A DNA stretch of 24,666 bases from Ettlia oleoabundans (taxonomy: Eukaryota; Chlorophyta; Chlorophyceae; Chlamydomonadales): the NCBI GenBank assembly GCA_019693395.1, contig JAAMXP010000808.1:1-24666 (forward strand), in the 5' to 3' direction. Under the pieces are notes generated by a model, which saw nothing but the letters and a program-made list of their open reading frames with translations, searched no databases and had not been told where the DNA came from. Made by a program: the position numbers and the translations under genes. Of the stretch, positions 7,701-15,648 are shown piece after piece (the stretch's first letter is position 1; each line of letters opens with the position of its first letter).

Positions 7701-10213
7701 GGTACAGGACCGCAATAGCTGCACATAGGCGATCTCCAAGGGAGTCCTGAGCTAGGCCCAGGGCCACTAGCCGCTGCTGCCACTGGCGCTGCCGCCACTG
7801 ACGGCGCAGCACCCAACCTGGCAGCTGCAGTTGACAGCGCCTCAGCGTCAGGAGCGTCAGCAGAAGTGAAACAGTAGCTTGGGTTGAAGGATTTGCCGGC
7901 CGCGTTGCTGGAGGAGGTTCAAAACAGTGAGCACGCTGCGTGCCATGCGTGGTGCCCGTGCCTCAAATGCGCTAACTGCCGTACCCTGCTATCATGCCAG
8001 CTGGGTGACCTGCAGCGCCACAAGTGCGTGTTTGCAAGCCACTTTGATGTTTCAGATCTGATACAGGGCTTGCTGCCGTTGGCGCTGCCGCCGGGGGCTA
8101 CATTGGAGGGTGATGTGATCAGCTACCCGTTGGGCGCAGAGTGGCACCTCAAGCTGCCACTCATTGTGCATCCTCGGGACGGACAGCCCTCAATATTGAT
8201 CACTTCTTGCAAGCAGTTATGCGACCCGCACAGGGCAGAAGCGGCTTGGAATAAGCATGCCACGGAGCTTTGCAAGGTAGCGGTGCAGATGGGCGGGTGC
8301 CCCCGCGACAAAAGCAGCATGCAAACCACCCTCTTCCAGCACGACATGGCTGCTGTCATTGGAAGGCCCAGCAAAAAGGAGCGGAAAAGGCAGCAGCAGC
8401 AACGCCAGGAGCACGTTTCAGGGCAGCAGCAAGGGGGAAGAGGAAGCAGGGCAGGGGCAGGGGGCCAAGCTGCCTTGCGTCTGGCCACCAGCAGCAGCAG
8501 GGTGCAGGGAGCATCCTCAGCAGCGCGCCACTGAGCAGCACTTCTACTCTTCAAGACCGACGCTGCTGGCAGGTGGGGCAGGGTGTGTGGCAATGCAGCC
8601 GCCAATGAAGCAGCAACATGATCTACAACCAGTTTCTTTGCACATGTGTGCCGCTTTCTCTTCCCCGTGATAAGCATCGCAGTCACGTGAGGGCATTAAC
8701 AAGCGCGCCAAGGAGTACGAGGAGCTTGAGTGGGTCATGCCCTGGCGCTGCGCGCATGACGGGTAGGGGAAAAAGCGGTAGCAGGTGGCAAGCTGTGCAC
8801 CAGCTCAACAGCCCCATCAACTACCCGCAATGCCTGGGATACGTCTCCACTTTGATTGTCCTGGCTAGCGCCTCCAATGGGCTTAGCTGTGCTGAGTCCG
8901 ACACGGCAGACCCCATTGCCGGCGTTTGGCATTGGGTTTGGCACCGGTGGCCCAGCCAGTCAGCCGCTGGCATACGGCTTCGGCCCTGTCCCTGCCAATA
9001 TTGGGGTCGCAGCCAGCCAGCCCCCTCCCGGTGCATAACGCAGGCCCCAGTTCTTTCCTGGGGGTCCTTCCCAGCCACATGCAGCAGCACACCCGGGAGG
9101 CCAAGGCATGGATTGGGCCAGCACCGCATCTGTCCCAACGATATTAATTCTTCTCGCGTAGCAGCCAGTCACAGCTGACGAATTGGCCGCGCCCTTCAAA
9201 TTGTACAGCAGCGGCAGCAACAGCAGCAGCAGCAGCAGTAGTTAAGACTGAGAGCCTTGTCGGTAGTTATCCCATAGCGAGGTGCATGTAGCGTTCCTCC
9301 CGTTTTCTGCTTGCCACAAAGTACAGTCCCGCCAAGAACCAGTGCAAACTCAACATTGTTACCCAATCACGTATACTGTGTGCTAGAAAGTAGGCCCCAC
9401 CATCTGCTCCAGCTTTCAATAGTTCAGTTGAGATGGCAGCGTTTGCTACGCTCCAGGCCAACAACGAGCCAGAATACGTCGTCGCAGCTGTTCCTACCTG
9501 CTGCCCGACGCATGCAGAAATTATCAGCACAGTGGCTTGTAGCACCAACACCTGCACTGCCTTTCTGCAGAGCTGAACGACGATAAATAAGGGTGATGGC
9601 GGCGGCAGCAGCAGCGGCAGCATTGGCGGTGGGCCAATTGCTGGCGGCTGTTGCAACCTGGCGGCCGGTTGTGCGCTGTGGTGGCTTCCCAGCTCTGTCA
9701 ACCGGCAATGATACAGTCAGCAGCGCAAGGCAGCGCGCGCAAGTTGGCTGGGAAGGCTTTTTTCCGCAGCGCTTCGGAAAGGTTCGGAATACAAATGAAG
9801 CAGAATGGGATGGCGCGCGTCAATAGCGACTTGCTGGGGTGACGCCCTGCTGGGGTGACGGTCGTGCTTGGGTGACGATTTGCGGAGGGGCCGCCGCCGG
9901 CATGAAGGAAGCTGCACCCTATTCACATGCGCTGCTAGCTTACCTCCAGCAGCTCCGCCTCTTTGGGGCTGGCCTCCAAGGCCTCTCCTATGCTCACTAG
10001 CGATGTGGTGTACTCCTGAATGGCCTCTTGCAGCAGCTGGGCTTCCTGCACGCATGAGCGACAGGCATCGGCGATGGATCAACGCCAATTGTAGCAAAAC
10101 GAGGGCCGCTGCAAGCTTAGCGCGCACCATGTTGGGTGAAACCGGCATGCAAGACCACGGTCAGCGCTTGAAATCTGTCGAAAGTTAACATTTGTATCCT
10201 CCGACAGGAACAT
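4772..10213 (-). CDS. METTL16: METTL16-type N6-adenosine methyltransferase with an SPF30-like N-terminal helical extension
   Basis: Predicted exons (minus): 10190-10213, 9944-10045, 6783-7434, 6086-6574, 5606-5772 and 4772-5407. All join in phase to give 689 residues. METTL16 methylates an adenosine in U6 snRNA and in certain mRNA hairpins. Family motifs appear in order: SKYAFEEPNFEALAARYP (125-142), NYIHWLEDLL (244-253), the SAM loop GLDIGCGANLIYPLLGA (264-280), the catalytic NPPF (394-397), GELAFVTAMVQDSL and HWYTTMVGKK (424-453), then TEFFQGKTSRWALAWSF (474-490) across an exon joint. A two-part C-terminal region (about 545-590 and 636-683) resembles the vertebrate-conserved region. Residues 1-62 form a helical stretch similar to the SPF30/SMNDC1 N-terminus, without a Tudor domain. 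The first exon is tentative because its donor, GTTAAC, is weak; METTL16 alone might start at Met102. The intron at 5408-5605 is GC-AG, and the one at 7435-9943 holds a TIR element. Confidence 0.87.
5408..5605 (-). other. GC-AG intron in the METTL16-like gene
   Basis: The upstream exon ends TTTTTCCAG and the intron starts GCAAGT, the usual extended consensus of GC donors. It ends GGTGCAG. This 198-nt phase-0 intron joins TEFFQ to GKTSRWALAWSF exactly as in the METTL16 family. The nearest GT donor, 4 nt further on, breaks the frame. Confidence 0.8.
7523..7568 (+). repeat. left terminal iterons of the TIR element
   Basis: Three 13-bp units of consensus CGTCACCCCAGCA start at 7523, 7540 and 7556. 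Directly repeated units inside a terminal inverted repeat are typical of transposase-binding sites. Confidence 0.8.
7884..8766 (+). CDS. unknown ORF inside the TIR element (Cys/His cluster)
   Basis: A long open frame runs from about 7875 to 8534. It may be entered from an acceptor at GTAG just before 7875, since there is no ATG at its start (7884 is TTG). It encodes a cysteine-rich cluster, CPCLKCANC followed by LSC and LQRHKC, that could bind zinc. A folded-looking middle follows, then a very basic Gln-rich segment beginning KKERKRQQQQ. A phase-0 donor after ATSSSR could splice to 8683-8766 (SREGINKRAKEYEELEWV, stop TAG). I do not recognise the family and see no catalytic triad of a transposase. 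It might be an element-encoded DNA-binding protein or a captured host fragment. Confidence 0.3.
9832..9877 (-). repeat. right terminal iterons of the TIR element
   Basis: Three 13-bp units of consensus TGCTGGGGTGACG start at 9832, 9848 and 9865. They are the reverse complement of the left units, with the same spacings in mirror order. Confidence 0.8.
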
Positions 10214-10406
10214 AGGGGCAGTTAGCAGCTGATTTGGAAGACCTGTGTAGCAAAAGTACTGTTTAATGTACATGACGTGGCGGGCGTGTGGGGCTAAACA
10301 ATTTTAGGCAATTGGGCGATCTGGAACGTCCGTTAAACGCTTGTCCGGCGGCAGTGGTAGCGTCCTGACGTGCAGCAGCAGAGTTGGCTTTTACTCGCCA
10401 GCCGCT
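10214..10406. promoter_or_regulatory. compact divergent promoter, METTL16-like / mitochondrial protein gene
   Basis: Only 193 bp separate the predicted start codons. An ACGT-core motif TGACGTGG lies at 10273-10280, a typical bZIP-type site in plants and algae. No clear TATA box was seen. If the METTL16 first exon is wrong, the spacer is somewhat different. Confidence 0.4.
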
Positions 10407-11553
10407 ATGCTGCGCAAGCTAGCTCCCCTGGCATCTCGCACCACACGGACGGGCAGCAAGTCCCCAACTGCCAATCGAGGGTTTGCAGCAGGTGCGCTGC
10501 CCACGGCAAGTCGCAACTGGGCGTGCCGGTCACTAGCACCGCTCGTGCAGTTACAGGTGTATCACAGAGAGCAGCGTACCGCATCAGGCCTTTGGGGTCA
10601 AGCCTTGGTGCACCATTAGAGTGGCGGGGCGGCGAGTGGGACGCTGTGGCGGCACGCTCCGCTAGCCACGCTGCTGTTGGCAGTGCGATTCAGCCCATCG
10701 ATCGCTGACTGAACAGTTCCGTGAACTGCTGACTCGCAGATGCCCATGGCGAGGTGAAGTACAACGCCTGGTGAGTGGCAGCCTTTTGACCCGACAGCCG
10801 TGTGCAGCAAAGCCCAGCCGCCAGGCTTGGCCACTATGCACGCCATATGCAGCACCTATTCATCTTTCGAGTGGAGTCTTGCGCTGGCTTCACTTGTTCC
10901 TGTCAGAAGAAAAGTGCTATAATGTCTTCCCTGGCATCATCAAATCGTTCTTGCAGGGAGAAGCCAACGGAGATCGCAAAGGTAACCAGCTTTCTAGACA
11001 AAATGCAGTTGGGCTGAGCTTGCACTGTTGATTTTACTTTGCTTCTGAGACAAGAACTAGCCTCGGCATAGTGGCATTTTGCACAGCTCATGCAAATCCC
11101 TCATGCGAGTGCTGCTTGAAGATGTGCTGAAACATGATTGCCACTTCTCTGTGTTTGCTCCCGTGCAGTGGAAGGAGGAGCACGTAAGAGCTGAGCATGA
11201 TTGCCATGCGTTGCATGCTGTATCGTGGCAGGGTCAAATGCTGTGTTGGTTGACGCACAGGATGTGCCCTACCAACGAGCCGCTCATGAACCCTGTGTTC
11301 AGCAATTTGCCACGCATATTGCAAGCCAAGCTGAGCTGCATTTTGTCGCTCCCCAACAGTTGTACGCTGGAACGTGCTGCTGAGTGTTGATTGATTCCGC
11401 CCATACCACAAAGTCGCCCACTTGATTACTTTGGATTACTCGCAGATTGTGTTCTTGGTGCTGGGTAGCTGGGCCGTTGGTATCTGGGGCGCCACAAAGA
11501 TGTTTGGCGGCAAGAAGGAGGCCCCCGCAGCAGCAGCCGAGGCAGCCAAGTGA
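10407..11553 (+). CDS. small mitochondrial single-span membrane protein (unknown)
   Basis: Five exons join in phase: 10407-10491, 10740-10770, 10957-10981, 11169-11183 and 11446-11553. All donors are GT (GTGCGC, GTGAGT, GTAACC, GTAAGA) and every intron ends in AG. The 87-residue product begins with a positively charged, Arg/Ser/Thr-rich leader that contains no acidic residue up to RGFAA near residue 28, typical of mitochondrial presequences. A charged stretch follows (DAHGEVKYNAWEKPTEIAK, WKEEH). Then comes one hydrophobic span, IVFLVLGSWAVGIWGA, and a basic/Ala-rich tail. This layout fits a small inner-membrane subunit of a respiratory complex or ATP synthase, but I do not recognise a specific family. 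A TGTAA signal lies about 200 nt after the stop. The gene is divergent from the METTL16-like gene. Confidence 0.8.
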
Positions 11554-11748
11554 TGTAGGCCAGTGTTGGTTGCCTAGTTTCCCACCGTTGGGCAATAATG
11601 GAACCGGCCGTGCCTGCTGATGAGGGCCTCGGTTCCATCAAGCACAAGACAGCACTGTTGAGCTCCCTGATCCCTGCCCCGCTGTGTGAGTTTTTGCATT
11701 TCTTGCTTCCCCTCCTGTTTGCGAGTTGCCCTGCTCTTCGGTTGTACT

Positions 11749-11753
11749 GTAAA
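11749..11753 (+). terminator. TGTAA poly(A) signal
   Basis: TGTAA, the usual chlorophyte poly(A) signal, lies 196 nt downstream of the stop codon of the small mitochondrial protein gene. Confidence 0.5.
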
Positions 11754-11827
11754 CCTGTCTCCTTGTTGTGGCAGCCGGCATCCGATCTGCCTCTAAGAGA
11801 AAGGGTACGTTGTGGAGTACAGCCTGG

Positions 11828-11832
11828 TTACA
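11828..11832 (-). terminator. TGTAA poly(A) signal on the minus strand
   Basis: TTACA on the plus strand (TGTAA on the minus) lies about 295 nt past the stop codon of the epimerase-like gene. The convergent genes would then overlap little at their 3' ends. Confidence 0.4.
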
Positions 11833-12125
11833 GGCACTCTTGAATGGCCCCAAGTGCACCAGTCACGGTTGGGGGGTAGCGGTCATGTGTGGGGCCACAT
11901 TGTCAGATGCAATTGGTAGAAAGCAGCAGAGGGAGCTTACGTGGGTATAACGGTGAGCGGGGGAGAAAAGGAGCATGAGAGTGGCATATTGGAAAGGCAG
12001 ACAGTGGCATCAACTAAGGTAGTACAAGGGACTGGATCAATCACCATTTCAACATTTAGCTAAAAGCTGACAAATCATCGGAGCACAGAAAGTGAGTTTG
12101 CCGCACCCTAGGCCGGCTGCTTGGC

Positions 12126-15100
12126 TCAAACTTGGTCTGGCGACAGCTGCTCGTACAGTGTCATTGCACGACGCGCTTGGTCGGGATGGGGCGTCTCTAC
12201 CGGGATGGGCACGCCGCTCGTATCCTCCTGCTCCCACGCTGGCAAGTCCCAGTACCTATCGTGTGCTGTCAGCACCATCTCTCCCACCCACGTGGCCCCC
12301 GGTCGCAGCGTGACCTTGCGGACGGCTCGTGCAGAGTCCAGGCCAACAAAGCGGCGGCACTCCCGAGGGGCAAGCCCTGTTGGGTGTACCACCGCAATGT
12401 CGCTAAAGCCCTGGGCGTTGGAGATGTGGAAATGTGCCTGCGGGATTGGGAGAGCGTGCAACATGGGCAGGCAGGTTGGAAGCAAGGATCAGCAAATTGG
12501 TACCAAAACATCGCCACGGCTCAGGTGAGGCAACGGTCGGCTCAGCAGTGCTTAGCTCAGCTATATAACTTTAGGGTTGGAATCATTTACTCGGCTCGGC
12601 TCAGCTCAGCTTACACTCCAGTTCTTACCGGTGTGCCGGGGCAGAAGAGTACATCCCCCTCTGCCTCGCAGTCGACAAACAGGCGGTTCTGCGGCTCCAT
12701 GTCTCCAAAGGTGACATAGTGCCCGTCCTGCACATCCAGGCTGGGCCGAGTGGGGTCTCGGGCGAAGTCCAGCACGTACTTGCCTGCACATGGGGGTGGT
12801 TGTGTGACGCCAAGGTCAGGAAATTAACCAAAAATTGAGGCAGAGCCAGGCAAGCAGTGGAAGCGGCATTGACATCATGTCGGCGGCAACAATCCAGGTT
12901 GGCAGAGGTGTTCCCAGATCAGCAAGCACATCGGCAGGCAATACGGGTGAACGGTGGGGTAGCCAGTGCCGCTTGGCCGCTTCATGGGTTCCACCTTTCC
13001 AACCACACCCAGCGACACAACCTCTAATGCCGCAGTCTCGCCCTGCCCAGGGCCATCACAAGCCCCACTTCAGGCCTGCCGCACATCCAGTGCTGTTAGA
13101 AACACCCACCTGCCAGCCCCAGCACTTTTGGAAATTTTGGGAAGGTGGGGATGTCTCGTGTGACAAAGTGGGTGCGCAAGCCGGTGGTGAAGGTGAAGGG
13201 TGCATCATCGCAGTTGTGCACCTGGAAGACGGCGGCATATGGGGGAGGGTTGACGGAGGCTTGAGACAGGGTACTAACAAAGCTTCAGGGTTGCAACTGC
13301 TACAAAAATAAAAAGCACCAAGATTGGATGGCATCCAGCTGCCTTTGCGACTTGTCTGACGCGATGGTTGGGCAGTCAGCTCCAATGCAGATGCTGTCAG
13401 GGCCAGCCAACAGAATTCCGTGTAAGGTGCGAATGGTGCAATGCGCAGTGATAACCCTTCTCAGCTAGGGTTGCTGCTGTGCCCCTCTAGCATGGCAGGG
13501 CCGGAAGGTTTACTCATCCCACCTGAAGCAGGCAGCGCAGCACACTCGGCGTGAGCGGCACCTTCTCCTCCACAGGTGCCACCTGCTGCTGCCGTTGCCG
13601 TGCGGCAGCTGCCGTTGCCGCCGCACCGCGTCGCGCGTCTGGTGCTGCTGGCTGCTGCGAAGAGCCGCTGCCTTGCTGCTGCTGCTGCTGCCGCTGCCGC
13701 TTTATCCAAGGTTGGAAGTGCTCCGCTGCCTCCCGCATGACTTCCACATCCGAGGGCTGTCGCGGGTCTGGCTGCATGAGGGTGATGCTGTACAGGGCCT
13801 GGAACTTGTGGGGCCACACCGCAGCCCAGTCCTCGTCTGCAGGCAGGGGTGGGGATGGGGCAGAGATGGATGTGGATGGGTGGGTGGGGTGGGGATGGGG
13901 GCATGCCTCATGCAGCATGCTAGCCAGTCTTGCCGGTGCTGGCATTGTTTTTTCAGTCAACAGTGCACGTATCCCTTTGCAACACGCTCGAATAAGTGCC
14001 GACAGGTACCAGATAGGACTGAAAGCAGTGTGCCCACGCAGCCCACAGCAGGACCACGCACGCCAGGCACAGGGGGCACTGGGTGATGGCATGTGAGGCA
14101 CCAAGAAGAACCTCTCCTAGACAGAGTCCGCCTTTCTTCTGAGTGGCTGCATGCCAGTCTGACACCCATCAAGCCCTTCAAGTTCTGGCCAGACCCACCA
14201 CCCCACCACCCACCCCGCGCGCCCTCCGCCCACCCATCCACACCCACACCCCACCTGAGTCCGCATAAAGGCTGATGGTGGGCCGCCAGTCGTCAATGAC
14301 ATGCATGTCAAAAGCATCTGGCGGCTGCTCTGCCTCGGGCTCACGCCACGCTGTGTCCACTACCGACCAATGAAGGTTCTGGAAGAAGCCATGGGTGGGC
14401 AGCGGACCCACGCCATACTGCGGCCATGCTATCTGGATGCCGCCACTGCAGCGGCAGCGGAGGGAGGGAGCAGAACAGGGCAGGGTTTGAGCAGGCAACG
14501 AGGCCATGAGGGCAAACCTAAAGAGGCACAGAGTAGCGCCCAAGAGAAGGAAGCTTCCTGGCCCAACAAACAACAGCATGTGTCCCAAACACAGCCTTGC
14601 ATGTTGGCTGGCAGGCTGCGGCGTATTGCAGCTTGCACGTGTTTGGGCAGCCGCCAGCGATATGCAGGGTCGGAACCCCACATGCACCATGCATGCCCCT
14701 ACCCCGCTCACCTGATGGGATTCACTCCGTCAAACGTGTTGCGTTCTCTGAGGTGTAGCATTTCTCGGCCATCACTGTGCCGCCAGGAGGTGACTGTACC
14801 GCCGTGCAAGTACAGCTCACAGCTGGCGCCACTTGGGTGCTGCAGCGTCGCTTTCGGCAGGCCATTCACCCCCGCTGAGAAGTCTATTAGCCCTGGCCTG
14901 CCGTACATCTCCTGACAGTGCTGCACATAGTCGATGTTCTCGTCTTCCAGCTGCTGAGGTTCCAGCTCATCGCTACTACTGCTGCTGCTGCCGCTGGGTG
15001 GCTGCACGCCTTCGGCGGTGCCACCGCGCTCGCTGCTGCTGCCCGCTGCCCCCGCCGATGAAGCCACATCATCCAGGGAGTTTGCTGCTGTAGTGGATGC

Positions 15101-15354
15101 GGTGCGAGAGCCCGTGCGCTGCTGCCGCCGAGGGTGGCGTGGTCGGGAGGCAGCAGCGGCGGCTGGGCGTCCTGCAGCAGCAGATGGCAGCAGTCGGTGA
15201 AGACCACGCAGGATGAATGCGGCGCTGGCCGCACATGTTATGTCAACCCAATTTCCGTCCCTTTTGCAGCCCAGGAGGACGCACCTGATGGTGCCGAGCC
15301 GCCAAACGCCTTGGCCACAATCGGCCTGACGGGCGAGCTGTACGCCAGCCACAT
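12126..15354 (-). CDS. glucose-6-phosphate 1-epimerase-like (aldose-1-epimerase fold) protein, probably organelle-targeted and catalytically altered
   Basis: Seven exons join in phase: 15285-15354, 14712-15171, 14255-14445, 13523-13836, 13110-13221, 12629-12783 and 12126-12437, giving 537 residues. The N-terminal ~110 residues are rich in Ala, Ser and Arg, like a plastid transit peptide. Family motifs follow: CELYLHGGTVTSW (141-153), ISGGIQIAWPQYG (176-188), THGFFQNLHWSVVD (194-207), a WPH-containing strand (242-261), APFTFTTGLRTHF (352-364), YVTFGDMEPQNRLFVD and VTLRPGATW (476-484). Compared with active family members as I know them, three residues differ. The Arg after HGFA is Gln199, the His of LHTYF is Arg361, and the Glu of CVEPG is Asp468. 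A Gln/Ala-rich insert lies at about 262-325. It probably adopts the fold but may not epimerise. Non-catalytic relatives are known in chloroplast NDH assembly, but no such role is shown here. Confidence 0.85.
13590..13700 (-). repeat. CAG/CTG-rich repeat coding Gln/Ala tract
   Basis: Imperfect trinucleotide repeats encode QRQQQQQQ, an Ala run and RQRQQQ within exon 4 of the epimerase-like gene. They lie in a loop insertion not present in the family core. Confidence 0.7.
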
Positions 15355-15648
15355 GCTGTTGTGCAGTGTTGCAATGCACCAGCTACGCGACTGCTACAAG
15401 CAAAGGTGTCGCAAGCGGGTTGCAAGGAAAAACAGGGTTTTGGGCTGCACCAGGTTGTTTCGATGGGTTCTGCGAGGCTAATCGACAATCTCGATAGTGC
15501 ATGCAGAAGAAATGGCGCTACCTCTGCGCGCACTCCCCTGCGGGGGACCCTGGGTCCGCGGTCGGAATGCTAGTCGTTCAATAGGGCCCTCCCCGCCCGG
15601 CTCGGCCTCTCTCTGGAAGGAGCTGCATAGGAGGAGCAACCTGCAGCT
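15355..15648. promoter_or_regulatory. divergent promoter, epimerase-like / RPL11
   Basis: This 294-bp spacer lies between the two predicted start codons. AGGGTTT (15434-15440) followed by TGGGCT (15441-15446) resembles the telo-box and site II pair of plant ribosomal protein promoters; this is a weak match. A pyrimidine-rich CCTCTCTCT stretch lies near 15606. A five-codon upstream ORF starts at 15568 and could be in the 5' leader if transcription starts early. Confidence 0.4.

Larger units (their letters stand above)
7513..9889. mobile_element. ~2.4 kb TIR element nested in the METTL16-like intron
   Basis: The two ends are inverted copies of about 60 bp. The left end has three iterations of CGTCACCCCAGCA (7523-7535, 7540-7552 with one change, 7556-7568). 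The right end has three of TGCTGGGGTGACG (9832-9844, 9848-9860, 9865-9877 with one change). Spacings are mirror-symmetric (17,16 and 16,17). Similarity continues outward for about 10 bp with mismatches. Removing the element leaves an intron of about 132 nt, a normal size for this gene. I could not identify a target-site duplication or a DDE transposase, so it may be non-autonomous. Its class is unknown. Confidence 0.7.
11554..12125. other. convergent 3' UTR spacer
   Basis: This lies between the stop codons of two convergent genes. It holds the two TGTAA-type signals above and no supported coding frame. Confidence 0.6.

Noticed and set aside
9267..9701. 144-residue minus-strand frame with hydrophobic stretches near the right end of the TIR element
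   Set aside because: It starts at a TTG, has no recognisable motif and no splice support. Kept only as a remark.
12126..15354. Calling this gene an NDH-complex subunit (NDF2/NDF5 type)
   Set aside because: Only the general fold and loss of catalytic residues are shared. Most green algae lack the plastid NDH complex, so the name is not supported.
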